DNA of 64,000 nucleotides from Selaginella tamariscina (taxonomy: Eukaryota > Streptophyta > Lycopodiopsida > Selaginellales > Selaginellaceae), in the NCBI GenBank assembly GCA_003024785.1, contig PUQB01000446.1:1-64000 (forward strand). Reading direction: 5' to 3'. The position numbers and the translations under genes were made by a program. Below are positions 23,831 to 36,630 of the stretch, in pieces. The stretch's first letter is position 1. The number at the start of each line of letters is the position of its first letter. Under the pieces are notes generated by a model that did not search any database, had not been told where the DNA came from, and saw only the letters and a program-made list of their open reading frames with translations.

Positions 23831-24899
23831 GACATAAAGTACAACAAAGATGGCAAGCCAACAATCCAATTCAAAGATAGTGTTCCCCATGAGAAGAAAA
23901 GGTTGAGCAAGAAAGAAGTGAAGGCCATGTACGTGGAAGTGGAGACAAGGCGAAGTGAGAAGAAAAGATTGAGAATGCATGGATAGTGGACAACCATGGC
24001 TTTATTTGGATCTAAAACAAGGACTCTCCCATACAAATTTTAGATTAGTTTGGCATAGAATGTGTGGATGGGTACTAATATATACATTTTCTACTATAGT
24101 TAGAATTGCATTAACAAGCATTATGTACATGCTTAAACAATTTCATTGATGTGCATTAGACTATGTGTATGGTGTGTGTGTGTGTCTCTATGTGTTTGTG
24201 AGAAAGCAAGAGAGGGATGTGTAGAAAGTAAACAACAAATGGCTGTTGGATGAAACAATTTTTTTACATAATCATTGCATGTGACACAAGATGTACCAAA
24301 ATAAATGAATGCCTCGGAAAAAACCCATCATTAAAATGGCAAGAAATGAATGCAATCCATTGATATGCTTCAACAATGCATGTATCTAAGAGTGCATTCA
24401 TTAACACACATGTTAAAGCAAAAAACAAAGCAGGTAAGAAAATGCATATATGAAACCTTCCTACCACGAAGGAATAAGTATAGAAAAAATTAATAAGAAA
24501 ATCCTATCTAACAATAAGGATTGGTCAATAAGAAAAATCCTGTTTGTAAGAAGGAAACTTATGATGACAAGAAGTGAACGGTTGAGACGGTTGGTGTGAT
24601 GTGGCACCAAGAATATGAGGATTCGGTTAAGGGCTATATAGGAGAGAGTAGCACGTGAGAGAGAGAATATACAAGAGAATAATAAGACTTCACATTTATT
24701 ATATCTTTATAGTCATTTTAATAATGCAAGTGCATATTTATGATTTTGTGTAATATATATATATATTTGTCTTATGAACAAATATTTTATGAATTTTCTC
24801 ACATGGCAAATGACCAAAGCAAAATCTTATCTTTAATTTTAAAGATGAGTTAAGAGATGTGAAATATATATAAAAGAGCTATTATCTTCACTTTATATT

Positions 24900-26700
24900 A
24901 AAACTTTTATGTATTGTGCTAACAATGATTTTTACACACATGAAACTTTTATACTTTAACACATGGCGACATGGAGGTATTGTGTCATTATTGTAATATA
25001 ATTTTTTAAATTCACGAGTGAAAAGTAATTATGGTGAAAATAACTTTAAAGAAGTACAACTTGGATAATGGCTTATATTATAATCTTGATCCATTATTAA
25101 TAAAGGAAAGAGATAATAGCAAGCTGAAAGAGAAGTTGCCTGTGAAGAACAAGTTAAGATTACTTGTAAAAAGTTATTGCTAAGATCATTGATTACATAT
25201 CAGAAAACCGGACCACACATGAGAAAGATATACATTACTTGATAAACTATTAAATTGTAGGAGAAGAGGAATTTTAAAGAACTTTTCAAAGAAGAGAATT
25301 TCTTAGTAGATCGAAAGGAAGATCTTCTAAAGGTTCCCGTGTTAACACAGAGGAAGGTGGTAGAAGAATGCCATTGATAATGTTTAATATAACACTTTTT
25401 CTCATAATATTAAGAGGAACATTGATGTACCCAATATTTTTCGCAGGAAAGAAGAAAAATCATAAATAACACTTATTATATTTGAAAAATTTATAAAGTT
25501 GTATAAAGTAAGAAATGCATATAAGTTGTTTATATTTCCTCACACATTAAAAGAAAATGCATCATGTTGATATATATCAAATAAAAATGTGAAATAAGAT
25601 TATGAAAAAGTAACAAAAGGTATTTTATGAAAGAAGAGTTGTTGAAAGAGCACTTAAAAAAACTTATAAATATTCTACAAAGAAAACTAAGACTATAAAA
25701 GATACACATAATGTTTTAAAAAACATAAAAAGAAGTGTAAGCTATGTGTTATGGAAGATGCCTTGCTTCAATAGTATAAATAAAGTTTGTAAAAGTTATA
25801 CATGCGTTATGCAATGACTATTCAAGAAGTTAATAAGAAAGATCTTGTTAAACACCTAAAAAGATTATGAAAAGAAGAGAAGGTAAATAAAAACATAACG
25901 GAACGAAAAATAAAATTCTCAAAGAGAAAGGAAGATAATTCAAATGATAAGGATGAGGTGTGAAGGTTTAAAATTAGAAGGTTGATAAGAAAATGTTATT
26001 AACAATTAGTTAAGATTTTGAAAGAAAGTCATGTATAAGCAGTTGGATACTAAGTTTAATGTGTGGAAAATTAGAAGATTTTAATGTATGTTGTTTAATT
26101 CAATTTAAAATTCTTATTAAGTATAAATAATTACAAGAATCTTGGTTATATTATAGATTAATGTAAATTGCAATTGCCAAAGTGTCAAATATTTGATAAA
26201 GAAGGGCATTTAGTAAAGATTGTAAATATCAAAATGTAACTCATGTGATTGTTGTTAGATATCTTCACGAAGGCATTGCCAATATATACTTAAATTTAAA
26301 TTTAGTTCTTTGTAATAAATTTATTAAATTAGTTAGTCATGTAGAAAATTTCTAGTTATATTTATTTCTTTGGACATATAATAAGAAAAACACCAAAAAT
26401 AAGTGAAAAACGAGAGTCGAATGGGAACACAAAATTATGGGTTACTGCCATAATACAAAGATTTAGACGGAATATGTATCAGTAAGTAAGAAATACGTAT
26501 AGTAGCTAAGCAAAATACGTATCCGTAAGCTAAGCAAAATAAGTATCAGTAAGCTAAGTAGAATATGGCTTATGCATAATGGTAAGAGAAGGTTACATAA
26601 TTGAATGGATAAGGGAAGTTATGATAACTCTTAGTACGAAAACGAAAGTAAGGGTATAAATAAATAGGATAAGACTAGGAAAGTATCTTGAGTATACTAT
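24900..26700 (+). pseudogene. Ty1/copia-type relic (copy A)
   Basis: Very AT-rich, mostly unreadable. Two landmarks: a gag zinc-knuckle remnant (CQIFDKEGHLVK, near 26180-26215) and, about 45 bp later, DIFTKALP (26258-26281), the usual C-terminal end of copia pol. With these two so close, nearly all of pol is deleted. No LTRs identified. The rest of 24000-24900 is AT-rich with no gene seen. Confidence 0.5.
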
Positions 26701-26713
26701 ATATTGTATTATG

Positions 26714-27016
26714 TGTCACGACCCGATACAGGATAGGATATAAGAATATAGGATACAGGATATACCTATAAGATATGCCTACATGATATGGGACATTATT
26801 TTTAGCTCATGACTAGATTAGCCCTTGGAGTATTTTTAGTTCATGCCTAGATTAGCTCTTGGAGTTGTGAGCATAAAAGCTCCGACCTAATTGTTGTACA
26901 ATCAGTTACTATCAACACTAGTCATTCTACGATCATTCTTATCTTGTTCCTTGCTCTTGCCTTGCTTTTGAAGTCAAGCCTCCTTTTCTTATCATGTCTT
27001 GGGTCGTGGCTTGACA
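26714..27016 (+). repeat. Chromovirus 5' LTR, arm A
   Basis: 303 bp, TG...CA ends, with short internal direct repeats of the GGATATACC/GATATGCC type and two TAGATTAGC boxes. Confidence 0.9.
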
Positions 27017-30000
27017 GTTTAATAGTAATTGCTTTTATAACTCCCCGATTTCCAGTTATTTTTTTTTCCTCTTTAGCTTTTCCCCCTTGTTTTCCTCCTT
27101 TCTTTCACGGATCATGGCAAATTTTGAGCAATTTCAACGCGTTGCTTCATGAGCTGGCCACTTTGCCCCAAGTGGTCACAGATCTGTAAGGTTCCACCAA
27201 TGTGGCGCATGCAGCTGCTGATGCATCCTCCAAGGCTGTTGCGCTCTCTCTCAAGCATCCATGGTTTCCTCTTCATCAAACTCTTCTTCAGAGTCAAAGA
27301 TCAGCATGCCAGAGAAGTTTAATGGCAATTGCGTCGATTTCCAAGGTTTCTTAAATCAGATCAGGCTTTTGATCAGTATGCAACCACCACTACTAGATTG
27401 ATGCACAAAAGGTTGGCCTTTTGGCATCCTTACTAGTTGGATCTCCACGGGCTTGGGTTGCCCCTTTGCGGAGCGTGACAACCCATTAATGGAAGACTTT
27501 GAAGGATTTGTGGCTGCCTTTGAAGCCTGCTTTGGAGATCCCGATAAGTACCGAACCTTAATGGAGATCATGCAACATGCCGTTCACTGCGACAACCATT
27601 TGTTCGAGCGTCATTAGGAAAAATCCCGTCAGTATTTCCTGCAAACCAATCCTGTAGTTGTAACACATGTTCCTATGACACCTTCTAGTGTAGTTCCTAT
27701 GGAGATTGACAAATACAAGCGTGGCCCACTTTCAACTGCGGAGAAGCAACGTCATCATGGTGAGAACTTATGCTTGTATTGTGGTGAAAGACACAAGGTG
27801 GTAAAATGTCCTATTAAAACTAGGAAGTTCAAGACGTGTGAAGTTAAAGCTGAAGTTTAGTCAAAAAACTTCAATGTCCACTTCGTCTAGGAGCTGCGAA
27901 GTTGGACGTAGGTGCAGGCTCCATTGGTGTTGCTTATACCATTCCATCACTCAAGTTTCCTATACACATTCGCCTTAATAATCGAGAGCTCAAGGAGTTT
28001 GCCCTGTTAGACATTGGTGCAAATGCATGCTTCATGGATGACACTTTTGCAACTCAGCATGGCATTCCGTGGTAAAGTTGAAGCGTGCAGTTCTTGTAGA
28101 GGTTGCATATGGTCGTCTGATTACTTTTGTGCAGTTACCCATGCTACCACACCTCTCTCTTGTACTCATGGCGCATTCAACTTGATTAAGACTCGGACGA
28201 CTCCCATTGTTTTGGGCATGCCATGGTTTGTGGTTGCAAATCCTCAGATAGATTGGAAGTCTAAAACGCTCATGTTTTCCTCTCCGGCAACTAGGATCAA
28301 TCTATACCTTCCTGCGTGTAGGATATGACCTTAGTATCTGAGGCAGTAAAACTACATGATTGACCATGCCTGTTCTTGTATCAATATTGAAGATTCTCCT
28401 CGACAGATTCACCTCATGGCAGTTCATAGGCTCTCTCCACTCCTATAAGTTCATGGATTCATGTACAGGGTTTTTATAACATGTATCAGTGTTGAAGGTT
28501 CCTCCTCAACGGGATCCACCTCCTATCAATTCGTCAGCACATTCGCAGGCTCTCCTCACTCTTGTGCATTCACAGACTTTTATACAGGATTCTTCTAATT
28601 CTGTACACTCGTCAACACCCACACAGGTTTTTCCCAATCATACTTCTTTTCATTACTCTGCTTCTGTTTCATCCCCCAAGATCCTTCCTTTTTTTCATTC
28701 ACAACTCTCTCCTTCTCCTCTCCGAGTTCTTACCACTACTATGCATGAATTTGCCACTGATTCTGCTCCTTTTCATCTCTTTGCTTTTCAAGTAACTCTA
28801 CGTCCTCTTTTACCTCTCTTGTATCTAACTCTCCTGTTTTTTAATCCCCTTCTCCTCCTTCTACTTCTTCCTTGCCATTCAAGTATCACTCCTTTCAGGA
28901 TATTTTTGATAAGCACAAAGCTGTAGTTCTTTTTATTCACAAGTCCTACGATTGTTCTATTGATTTTGCGGAAGGGAAGACTTCACCATTCGAACCGATT
29001 TATGCTCACCTATAGAATTGGAGGTTCTTCGCCAGTACATCGAGGACAACTTGGCATCCGGCTTCATTTGTCACTCAAAGTCCCTTGCAGAAGCACCTAT
29101 CTTCTTTGTCAAGAAGAAAGATGGAAGTTTGCGTTTGGTTGTGTATTACAGGGGTTTGAATCAAGTCACCATCCCATTGTTATTGATCCTGGAACTTTTC
29201 GATTGGCTACAAGGAGCAAAGGTGTTCACGAAGATCGACTTACGAGGGGCTTATAATCTTGTACAGATTCGTCCAGGCGATGAGTGAAAGACTGCCTTTC
29301 GTACAAAGTATGGACATTTCGAGTACACGGTGATGCCTTCCGAACTTATAAATGCCCTAGCCGTGTTCCAACACATGGTGAATGACATCTTTCGCGACTT
29401 TGAACCAGTTTGTGGTGATCTACCTCGATAACATTTTAATTTTCTCCAAGGACCAGCGGCACATGACAAGCATGTACGACTAGTTTTACAGAAGCTTCGC
29501 GAGTATAACTTGTATGCGAAGTTGGAGAAGTGTTTTTTTCGACGAGGATACTATGGAGTTCTTGGGCTACATTGTCTCTCATGCTGGCATTTCGTGGACA
29601 TGCACAAGGTGAAGACTATCGTGGAGTGGGAGAGGCCCAAGTCTGTATGAGATGTACAATGTTTCCTTGGCTTTGCAAACTTCTACAGGCGATTCATACA
29701 GAATTTCTCCAAGCGTGTGTACTTCCACTCATGAAACTCACCAAGCGCATAGGGGATTTCTCTTGGTCCGATAAGGCAGAACATGTATTCACAATACTCA
29801 AGGACACCTTCACGACAGCTCTAATTTTAACACATCATAATCTTCTCATCCCTTCTTCGTTGAAGCAAATGCTTCGGACTTTGCAGTAGGTTCTATCCTA
29901 TCATAAGTTGGAGAAGACAAGTTACTCCATCCTATAGCCTTTCACTCGTAAGTTCCTTTCGGCGAAGATCAATTACGAGATTCATGACAAGGAACTCAAG

Positions 30001-31811
30001 GCCATTGTGGATTCGTTCAAGGAGTGGCGACACTTCCTAGAAGGTGTTGCGCATCATGTACAAGTTCTTATGGATCATAAGAACCTGGAGTTTTTTCAAA
30101 CGGCTTGAGTTCTCAGTCGACGACAGGCTAGGTGGGCAGAATTCCTATCTGATTTTGTCATCGTCTACATGCCTGGTTTTCAGAATGGCAAAGCGGATGC
30201 ATTGTCTAAGCACTCTTACCTTGCACCGACCCCGGGCAATCCTGCATATGATTATCAAAAGCAAGTATTGTTGGGTCCTGATCGATTTCGGCTTGCGCGG
30301 CACTACATGTTCATCAGGCTCTAACAAATTCAACACTTTTACAGGACATCCGTTTGTAATTGACTACAGATGACTTGGCAAAGAAATGTTCACACATTAG
30401 TCCTGACATTGCAAGCTCCTCTTCCTCCAGTTCCTGTATAGACTACAAGTTGTTCACCATACAGGACGAACTCTTATACCGGGAAGGTCTCATGTACATT
30501 CCTGTTGGCATTTACAGGACTTGTGTGGTACAGGATTATCATGATACCCCAGCTACAGGACATTTTGGTGTGGCCAAGATAGTTGAGTTGGTGACTCGCA
30601 ACTATTGGTGGCCTAGGTTGCAAGGTTTTGTGGAAAAGTTTGTACGGAGTTGTGACACCTGCAACAGGTCGAAGATGCCTCGTCACGCGCCCTCTGGTCT
30701 TCTTCGTCCTCTTCCTGTTCCCTCTGCTCCTTGGAGATCCTTTTCTATGGATTTCCTCACAGATCTTCCTCCTCGTGGATTTGATGCAATTCTTGTGGTG
30801 GTTGACCGTTTCACTAAATAAGCTCATTTCCTACCATGTAACAAGATGACTACATGCCAGACAACTGCTGAGTTGGTGATCCGTGAAGTGTTCCTACATT
30901 ATGGTCTTCTTGAGAGCATTTTTCTGATCGAGGCCCACAATTCATGTCCAGATTTTGGCGAGAGCTTTCCGGAGTCTACAAGTTAAAGCGGATCTTTCTT
31001 CAGATATCATCTGCAAACTAATGAGCAGTCAGAACGCACGATTCAGACCTTGGAATAGTATCTTTCCTGCTTCATCAGTTACCAACAAGACAACTGGCTG
31101 AACCTTCTTCCTATGGGAGTTTGCTTACAACAACTCCGTTCACGCATCTATATGCCACACCTTTCTTCGCTCTTATAGGCTACCATCCACGTTTTGACTT
31201 TGCTCTCATGCTTCTTCTTTTTCCGCTCCTACAGTACATGATCATTTCCAGCATCTTCGTTAGGTACAAAATGATCTTCAAGTTCATCTTAGCAGGCACA
31301 GGAATGGTACAAGCATCATGCTGATGCTCATCGTCAGCCGCGCCTACATACAAGATTGGTAATCTCATGTGGCTTCTTCATCGGCATATTCGCACCAACA
31401 AGCCTTCTTTTAAGTTGGATTTTCAATGTTTGGGCCCTTATAAGATTGCGGCTGAGGTCAATCATGTAGCTTTCCGATTAAGCTACCATCTACTGTGAAA
31501 CTTCATCATGTGTTTCACACCTCTTTGTTGGAACCATATCATCCTTCTTCTCTCCTGGTCATGCTTCTTCTCTTCCCCCTCCTGTGATCATTGACGATAA
31601 ACCTAAGTATGAAGTTGCAACCATCCTTGATTCTCGTCTTCATCGTCGCCAACTTCAATACTTGGTGGATTAGAAAGGTTATTTGCTTACGATCGCACTT
31701 GGGAACCTGCATCCAATTTACTCCATACTTCTTCCAAGGTTGCTCTTTCATGGCATTATCCTACTAAACTAGGTCCCAAGACTCATGGAACTCGTCCTTA
31801 GGGAGGAGTGC

Positions 31812-32147
31812 TGTCACGACCCAATACAAAATACAGAATATACGGATACGGGATATAGGATATGCCTACATGATATGTCGACATGATATACCTACAGGAT
31901 GTGGAACATTATTTTTGTTCATGACTAGATTAGCCCTTGAAGTATTTTTTTTACTCATGCCTAGATTAGCTCTTGGAGTGTGAGCATAAAAGCTCGACCT
32001 AATTGTTGTTACAATTAATTAATATTAACACCAGTCATTTTTGATCATTCTTGTTATGTTCTTTGTTCTTGTCTTATTCTTGCTCTTGCTTTGATTTTAA
32101 AATCAAGCCTCCTTGTTCTTATCATGTTCTTTAATCATGGCTTAACA
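31812..32147 (+). repeat. Chromovirus 3' LTR, arm A
   Basis: 336 bp. Clearly diverged from its 5' partner by many substitutions and length changes, so the insertion is old. Confidence 0.9.
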
Positions 32148-32152
32148 TTATG

Positions 32153-32875
32153 TGTCCTGTGTAGACATAATATAAGTTCCGTTTTACTCTCAATACGTCT
32201 TCCTGTTTATTTCTCTATTCTATAGTATACTATTCTCTCCTTAATACTACAACATGATCCACAATGCTGTTACTTGCTACATACTATTCATTCTTACCCT
32301 TTCCGACCTTCTGAAATTTAATTTTTATTATATCTTGTATTCTCCTTATTCCGCTCGATCCTATTACGGGTTACGGTGACATCACTGTTATGTTTAGTCT
32401 TACAAAAATCTTAGGTCAACAAATTTTATGGTCAACTTTATCCTTAGAAAATAATTAAATATTTTTACTGTACATATACAAAAGAATGCATAAACTTATC
32501 TTTAGTGCAAACGTGCATATGCTCCTAAAATCACATTTTTTTTTATATTTACTTTAACGAGAGAGGGATGTGCTTCATTTAAAACAATTATATTTCTCCT
32601 TTTTTAATTTATATTTTATTAATTTTCAGATTTAATAAACTGGTTTTCATAAGTCGTTCGTATTATTTGACTATAAAAAGAAAATTTATTAATTATTAAG
32701 ATTTACTCGATGTTCTATGCTACAAGTTGGAAAGATGGTCAAGAAATGATAAATAGTGAAATTTGATGTTTTCGATTGGTCAAACTTCTTTGACGATGGA
32801 AAACTCATGGGAGAGAATAAATAAATAAAACATTTTTATTTGAAGATGATCAACCGTTACATTTTAAATTCCTAG
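32153..32875. other. AT-rich stretch shared by all three copies
   Basis: No gene seen. Counterparts at 43880-44650 and 52155-52881. B contains a local duplication of TTAGAAAAATCTTAGGTCAAC (44120-44190). Confidence 0.6.
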
Positions 32876-33241
32876 TTAATAAAAGGAAACCCAATTAGTG
32901 CCTTTTAACGAAATTCCCTTCAAAAGCCCAGTTCTCCCATCCAGACCACCCAGTGGTTTCAAAGTCTCCCCTGCCCATGAATGAAATACCCACAATTTCA
33001 GCTCCGTTTATTATCGTACTTTCCAAACCATAGCAGAACTGTGGTCGTAAATGAAAGTATAAAACTCATTCCCATTTCTCCATATGAACGTATTACTAAA
33101 GGGTCGACACTTATTCAATGCTTCACGCATGGCCTCGGACCAATTCTCTATCATTTATTTCAACCCTACATTCACACTGCTAAGAAAATACAGTAAAACA
33201 ATTGTGCATGGCAGTGTAAGATACTTGGAGACACTAGCCAT
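32876..33241 (-). pseudogene. Small secreted protein 1, copy A, frameshifted
   Basis: Signal-peptide-like start MASVSKYLTL, then a one-base loss turns NARVE into NVGLK and a stop; the rest of the frame survives as recognisable remnants. Family not recognised. See the intact copy at 44651-45049. Confidence 0.6.
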
Positions 33242-33290
33242 GTCTAATTAACCAAAACAACTTGAGAACTTACGAGTGTGATTAGCTTAT

Positions 33291-33337
33291 ACATGACAAT
33301 GTTAATACATAGCAATCATGTATTAACATTGTCATGT
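33291..33337. other. Short hairpin, copy A
   Basis: 20-bp arms (ACATGACAATGTTAATACAT and its complement) around a six-base loop. It is the collapsed form of the long hairpin at 51627. Confidence 0.9.
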
Positions 33338-33399
33338 ATTCAACTGTTGCACATGTTGTCCCTGTGTGTTCGTAGCAAATAACTATTTTTGCCATCGGG

Positions 33400-33745
33400 T
33401 TGCACACAGCACGTTTGTTTTCTTGTTGCATACATGATATATTATATTCAGTTTAGTTCCAACACTCTCCCCTAAGTCCGGGCCTACCGTTCAGCTTAGT
33501 TCCAACAGTCCCCCTAAGTCCGGCCCTACCGCATGCCATCCAACCATACCTCTGATACCATGTTGGAAGACGGATCTCCCAAGACCTCCTACACCAGTGT
33601 CAGATGCTCTACCATTGAACTACTTACCTAGGTTGTGCAGAAATGTTAGAAGTGTATTCATGAGGTAAAATACAAAAGTACATTGAGACATCCCAAGGGA
33701 TTTCATACTGCCCAGGTTGTGTGTATATTCAGCTTAGTTCTAACA
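33400..33745 (-). mobile_element. TRIM-like/copia LTR remnant, copy A
   Basis: On the minus strand: an LTR-like start TGTTAGAACTAAGCTGAATA, ending TCTTCCAACA, directly followed by TGGTATCAGAGG, the Met-tRNA primer site of copia-type elements. About 80 bp later come purine-rich tracts and a second start TGTTGGAACTAAACTGAATA. No coding internal region. Limits of the second LTR unclear. Confidence 0.6.
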
Positions 33746-33872
33746 GATAGACTAAGAAAAAATGAGCTTCAGGCTTTATAGTTTCGCTTTGGCATGGTTT
33801 TTTACTTGTAATTTATACCACGTCCTAGCTTTCTAAGATGCTATTACAACGGAAGAAGAAGCACTAATGTAA

Positions 33873-34249
33873 ATGATTTATGTGATTGTTCTGCCCTGGT
33901 TATTAACGACATTACAACTGATCGCACTCCACGTCAGTACACTCGTCGAAGAGGGTACATATCAATGTATGTTCGCGTCACTCAGTATCACGAGGGAGCT
34001 GCTGGAAGATACGATCCAAATGATTCTACGTTTGCAGATTTCTGGGACGCAGTCAACAATCTATGGGACACATGTCTTTCATATAATTATCCTGGAGGAG
34101 AAGTTACCTTTGACGATGGTTCTATGCGCGTTGAAATTGTACGTCTGAGGGATGAGTTGATCAAGTACCTCAACAACAACAACACGTCTAGTAACCTGAT
34201 CAAGGACGCAAACTTGCTCATATTAATGAATCGAGGATGCAAAGAATAA
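33873..34249 (+). pseudogene. Small secreted protein 2, copy A, frame change
   Basis: Hydrophobic start IVLPWLLTTLQLIALHVST, then a frame change near 33955 into QYHEGAAGRYDPNDSTFADF, YNYPGGEVTFDDGSMRVEIV and a tail ending RGCKE. No family recognised. Divergent from secreted protein 1, with the TRIM-like remnant between them. Confidence 0.5.
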
Positions 34250-34370
34250 AACATATAAGAAGAACATATGTATGTATGTATGGTTTGTTTTTGTGACTCC
34301 TAGAGAACATAAGATGTCAATTAAGTTTTTCTTCCACCACAGTAGAAGATGAATAAGATTTTGTACTAAT

Positions 34371-35515
34371 TCAGGCATTCACTATATTCTCATCTTTCCC
34401 CAACTTATCTCTTTTCACGTCCCCTCCAGTCCCATTCTTCTCCCCAACATTCTCTCGAATCCCGTCCTTCTCATCTTTAGCCATCTTCGTGCTTTTCTTT
34501 GCCCCTATATTCTCATCTTTCCCCAGCTTATCTCTTTTCACATCCCCTGGCTTCTCTGCTTTAGCCGAACTCTTCCCACTCTTAACCATCTCACTCTTCC
34601 CCTTCTTCTCTCCAGAATTCTCTCCAATCCCAACTTTCTCTAGAATCCTCTCCATCAAAAACCGCGCTCTCTCACACTCCTGTTCAATTCTCAGAACATT
34701 CTCAAACGCCACCTTCCCCACCTCAACGTCTCCACACTCACTACACGCCTCAAGAACTCTCATCCACGTTTTCCCATCAACCCCAGACCGAATATGCTCA
34801 GGCATCTTCTCAAAAACCTCTAGTACCTTCTTCCCATCCCCTTTCCTCCTGTATCCCGCCAACAAGGACTTAAACAACCTTGCATCTTTCCCACTAATCC
34901 CATCAAACACCTCCCGAGCTTTCTCCATTTTCCCATATCTCCCATAAAACTCAATCAACGAGTTGCTACATATACATTGGATGCATATCCGCTCTTCGAA
35001 AGCTCCTTATTGTAGCCTCCTTCCTTTGTTATAATACTCCTCTTCTTCAGCAAAGCTTGAGCAAGCTTTGAAAAGCTGCAACATAAGTCCTTGCATCAAG
35101 GCTAAAACCACTCTTCTTCATAAGCTCAAGAAACGAGTTTGGATGCATGCTGGTTGAGATACTAAAGGCAAACAGAGTCAACAGCAGGGGCATCCGTTTC
35201 GGTTCTCCATTGTATCGAACACTTGAACAGCATTCTCCATACTACCGCACTTCGAGTACATGTATATTAGTGCATTCCCCAAGAACACATCACCGAACAG
35301 GTCCTCCCCGATCATCCCATGGATCTCCTTCCCTTTCTCCCTCTTCTTCATCTCCCCACATGCTTTCACCACTGCAAGATATGTACGCGAGTTTGGCACA
35401 TACTCCTCATCCCGCATGCCTGTGAACAGCTCAAGAGCCTTCATATTATTATGTCACTTAAGTAGTCTCTCTCTGTCTCTGTGTGTGTGTGTGTGTGTCT
35501 GTCTCTGTCTCTCTC

Positions 35516-35559
<44 letters not shown>

Positions 35560-36353
35560 AACGAACCTTATGGCTTTGCCCATTCTGAACGCATCCCGAG
35601 ATGAGAGAGTTCCAAGAGACAGTGTCCCGATGAGCCATTCTTTCAAAGACCTTGATACCATAGTTCATGTGACCACACTTGGCATACACATCTATCAGTG
35701 CGTTTGAAACGTAGAGGTTCGACTCGTGGCCTGAGTCCATACCTGGGAGTGTAGATCCTTGGCAAGCTTGAAACACTCTGTCTTAGATGTTGAGCTTGCA
35801 AGCTTACTGAGTATTGATACGAATAAGCGCGAGTCGGGCACTATACCGGCTTTCTTCTGCATTTGTTTGAATAAAGAGAGTGCATGGTTGGTTTCCCCAA
35901 ATTCCACGTATCCCCGAACGAGCGAGTTCCACATTCCCACCGTTGGATTTGAGAACCTCTCGAAGATCTGATGGGCTTCAGACATGCTCCTCAGCTTGAT
36001 GTACATGTCTATCAGTGTTTTTGAGATCCTCTCGTCGGGATTTGGCAGGCTGTGGTGGAGCCTCTGTAACTCATCCAGCTGTTGTACAGGCTTTAAGTGC
36101 CTCTCGTGTTTCCAGTGTTTTGTGTGGCTTTCTTTCTGTGTCATATCTTGTGTACCTCGCTCCAATCTGGAAGGTAAACTACAAATAATAAGGATCTCTA
36201 TATACACAGACTAGCAAACAGTAGTACCTTGGATGATGATGGGTTGTGGGGGAAGCGCTGCCATTTGGATTCTTCACGCATTGTATGGCCTCTTGCTGTG
36301 GCTGCATTCTGTCTGAGTGCTTTCCCTGCTAACCCACGAGCCGCTGCTCTCAT
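34371..36353 (-). pseudogene. PPR protein gene, copy A
   Basis: Organelle RNA-binding pentatricopeptide repeat protein, PLS-like, with no E/DYW domain seen. Start MRAAARGLAGKALRQNAATA (36353) looks like a transit peptide. PPR motifs include SKTLIDMYIKLRSMSEAHQI, NALIDVYAKCGHMNYGIKVF and NALIYMYSKCGSMENAVQVF. The tail is a Lys-rich repeat (KRDKLGKDENIGAKKS). An intron near 36210 and a second one full of CT/CA repeats near 35440-35560. Breaks: one extra base turning CTTLDEL into CTTAG-stop (near 36085), a change near 35720-35750, and about 70 bp lost near 35140. Confidence 0.8.
35460..35560. repeat. CT/GT/CA microsatellite in PPR intron
   Basis: Compound (TCTG)n, (GT)n, (CT)n and (CA)n within the intron between GQSHK and ALELF. 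Counterparts at 47350-47450 and 49430-49512 differ in length. Confidence 0.9.
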
Positions 36354-36375
36354 TCAGGGTTTAGGGTTTTACCCT
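36354..36375. promoter_or_regulatory. Telo-box upstream of PPR copy A
   Basis: On the minus strand AAAACCCTAAACCC lies within 25 bp of the ATG at 36353. Plant promoters of translation and organelle-related genes often carry this motif. The same motif lies at 48246-48262 upstream of copy B. Copy C has lost it. Confidence 0.6.
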
Positions 36376-36411
36376 ATGCTCTGTTTTAGTGCTTAGGGTG
36401 TTTCATTGTGA

Positions 36412-36446
<35 letters not shown>

Positions 36447-36630
36447 CAATATATAATACAAAATATTAAGTACATAACATAAAAAATGTGTTTTTCTCTT
36501 TCCTTTTTATTGGCTTACTTGAAGTGCTTGGAGATGACACCTTTCATTTGCTCCTCGTCTATTTGTAATTTACTGTTTTCAAGTGAAAACAAGTCACATA
36601 TGAATCACACACACACATACACACACAAAC

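Larger units (their letters stand above)
26714..32147 (+). mobile_element. Ty3/gypsy chromovirus, arm A
   Basis: Complete structure: 5' LTR 26714-27016 and 3' LTR 31812-32147 (both TGTCACGACCC ... TTGACA or TTAACA), a purine-rich tract before the 3' LTR, and a perfect 5-bp target duplication TTATG (26709-26713, 32148-32152). Domain order: gag (PEKFNGNCVDFQGFL; knuckle CLYCGERHKVVKC at 27770-27810), protease (LLDIGANACFMDD), reverse transcriptase ([18 protein letters not shown]), RNase H (ADALSKH), integrase (zinc motif ending [17 protein letters not shown]), chromodomain near 31600-31700. Many frameshifts, so not autonomous. Gag and integrase resemble the Tf1/sushi/Tcn1-like side of the chromoviruses; the clade is not proven. 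No Met-tRNA primer site was seen after the LTR. Confidence 0.92.
21150..36230 (+). repeat. Inverted-repeat arm A (about 15 kb)
   Basis: Reverse-complement match to 48775-64000, visible feature by feature: hAT transposase, CACGGCC foldbacks, copia relic, chromovirus, secreted-protein genes, TRIM-like remnant, PPR gene. The outer end pairs 21150 with the last base of the window, so the right arm may run on. The inner end pairs with 48775 at the first intron of the PPR gene. The arms differ by many substitutions and by indels of 1 to about 70 bp, so they are not one read folded back. Confidence 0.95.

Noticed and set aside
33590-33660. tRNA-like match (GTTCAATGGTAGAGCATC) on the minus strand, also at 45450 and 51350
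   Set aside because: The D-arm-like half is present, but no T-arm (GGTTCGANNCC) or acceptor pairing was found. It lies inside the LTR of the TRIM-like remnant next to its primer site.
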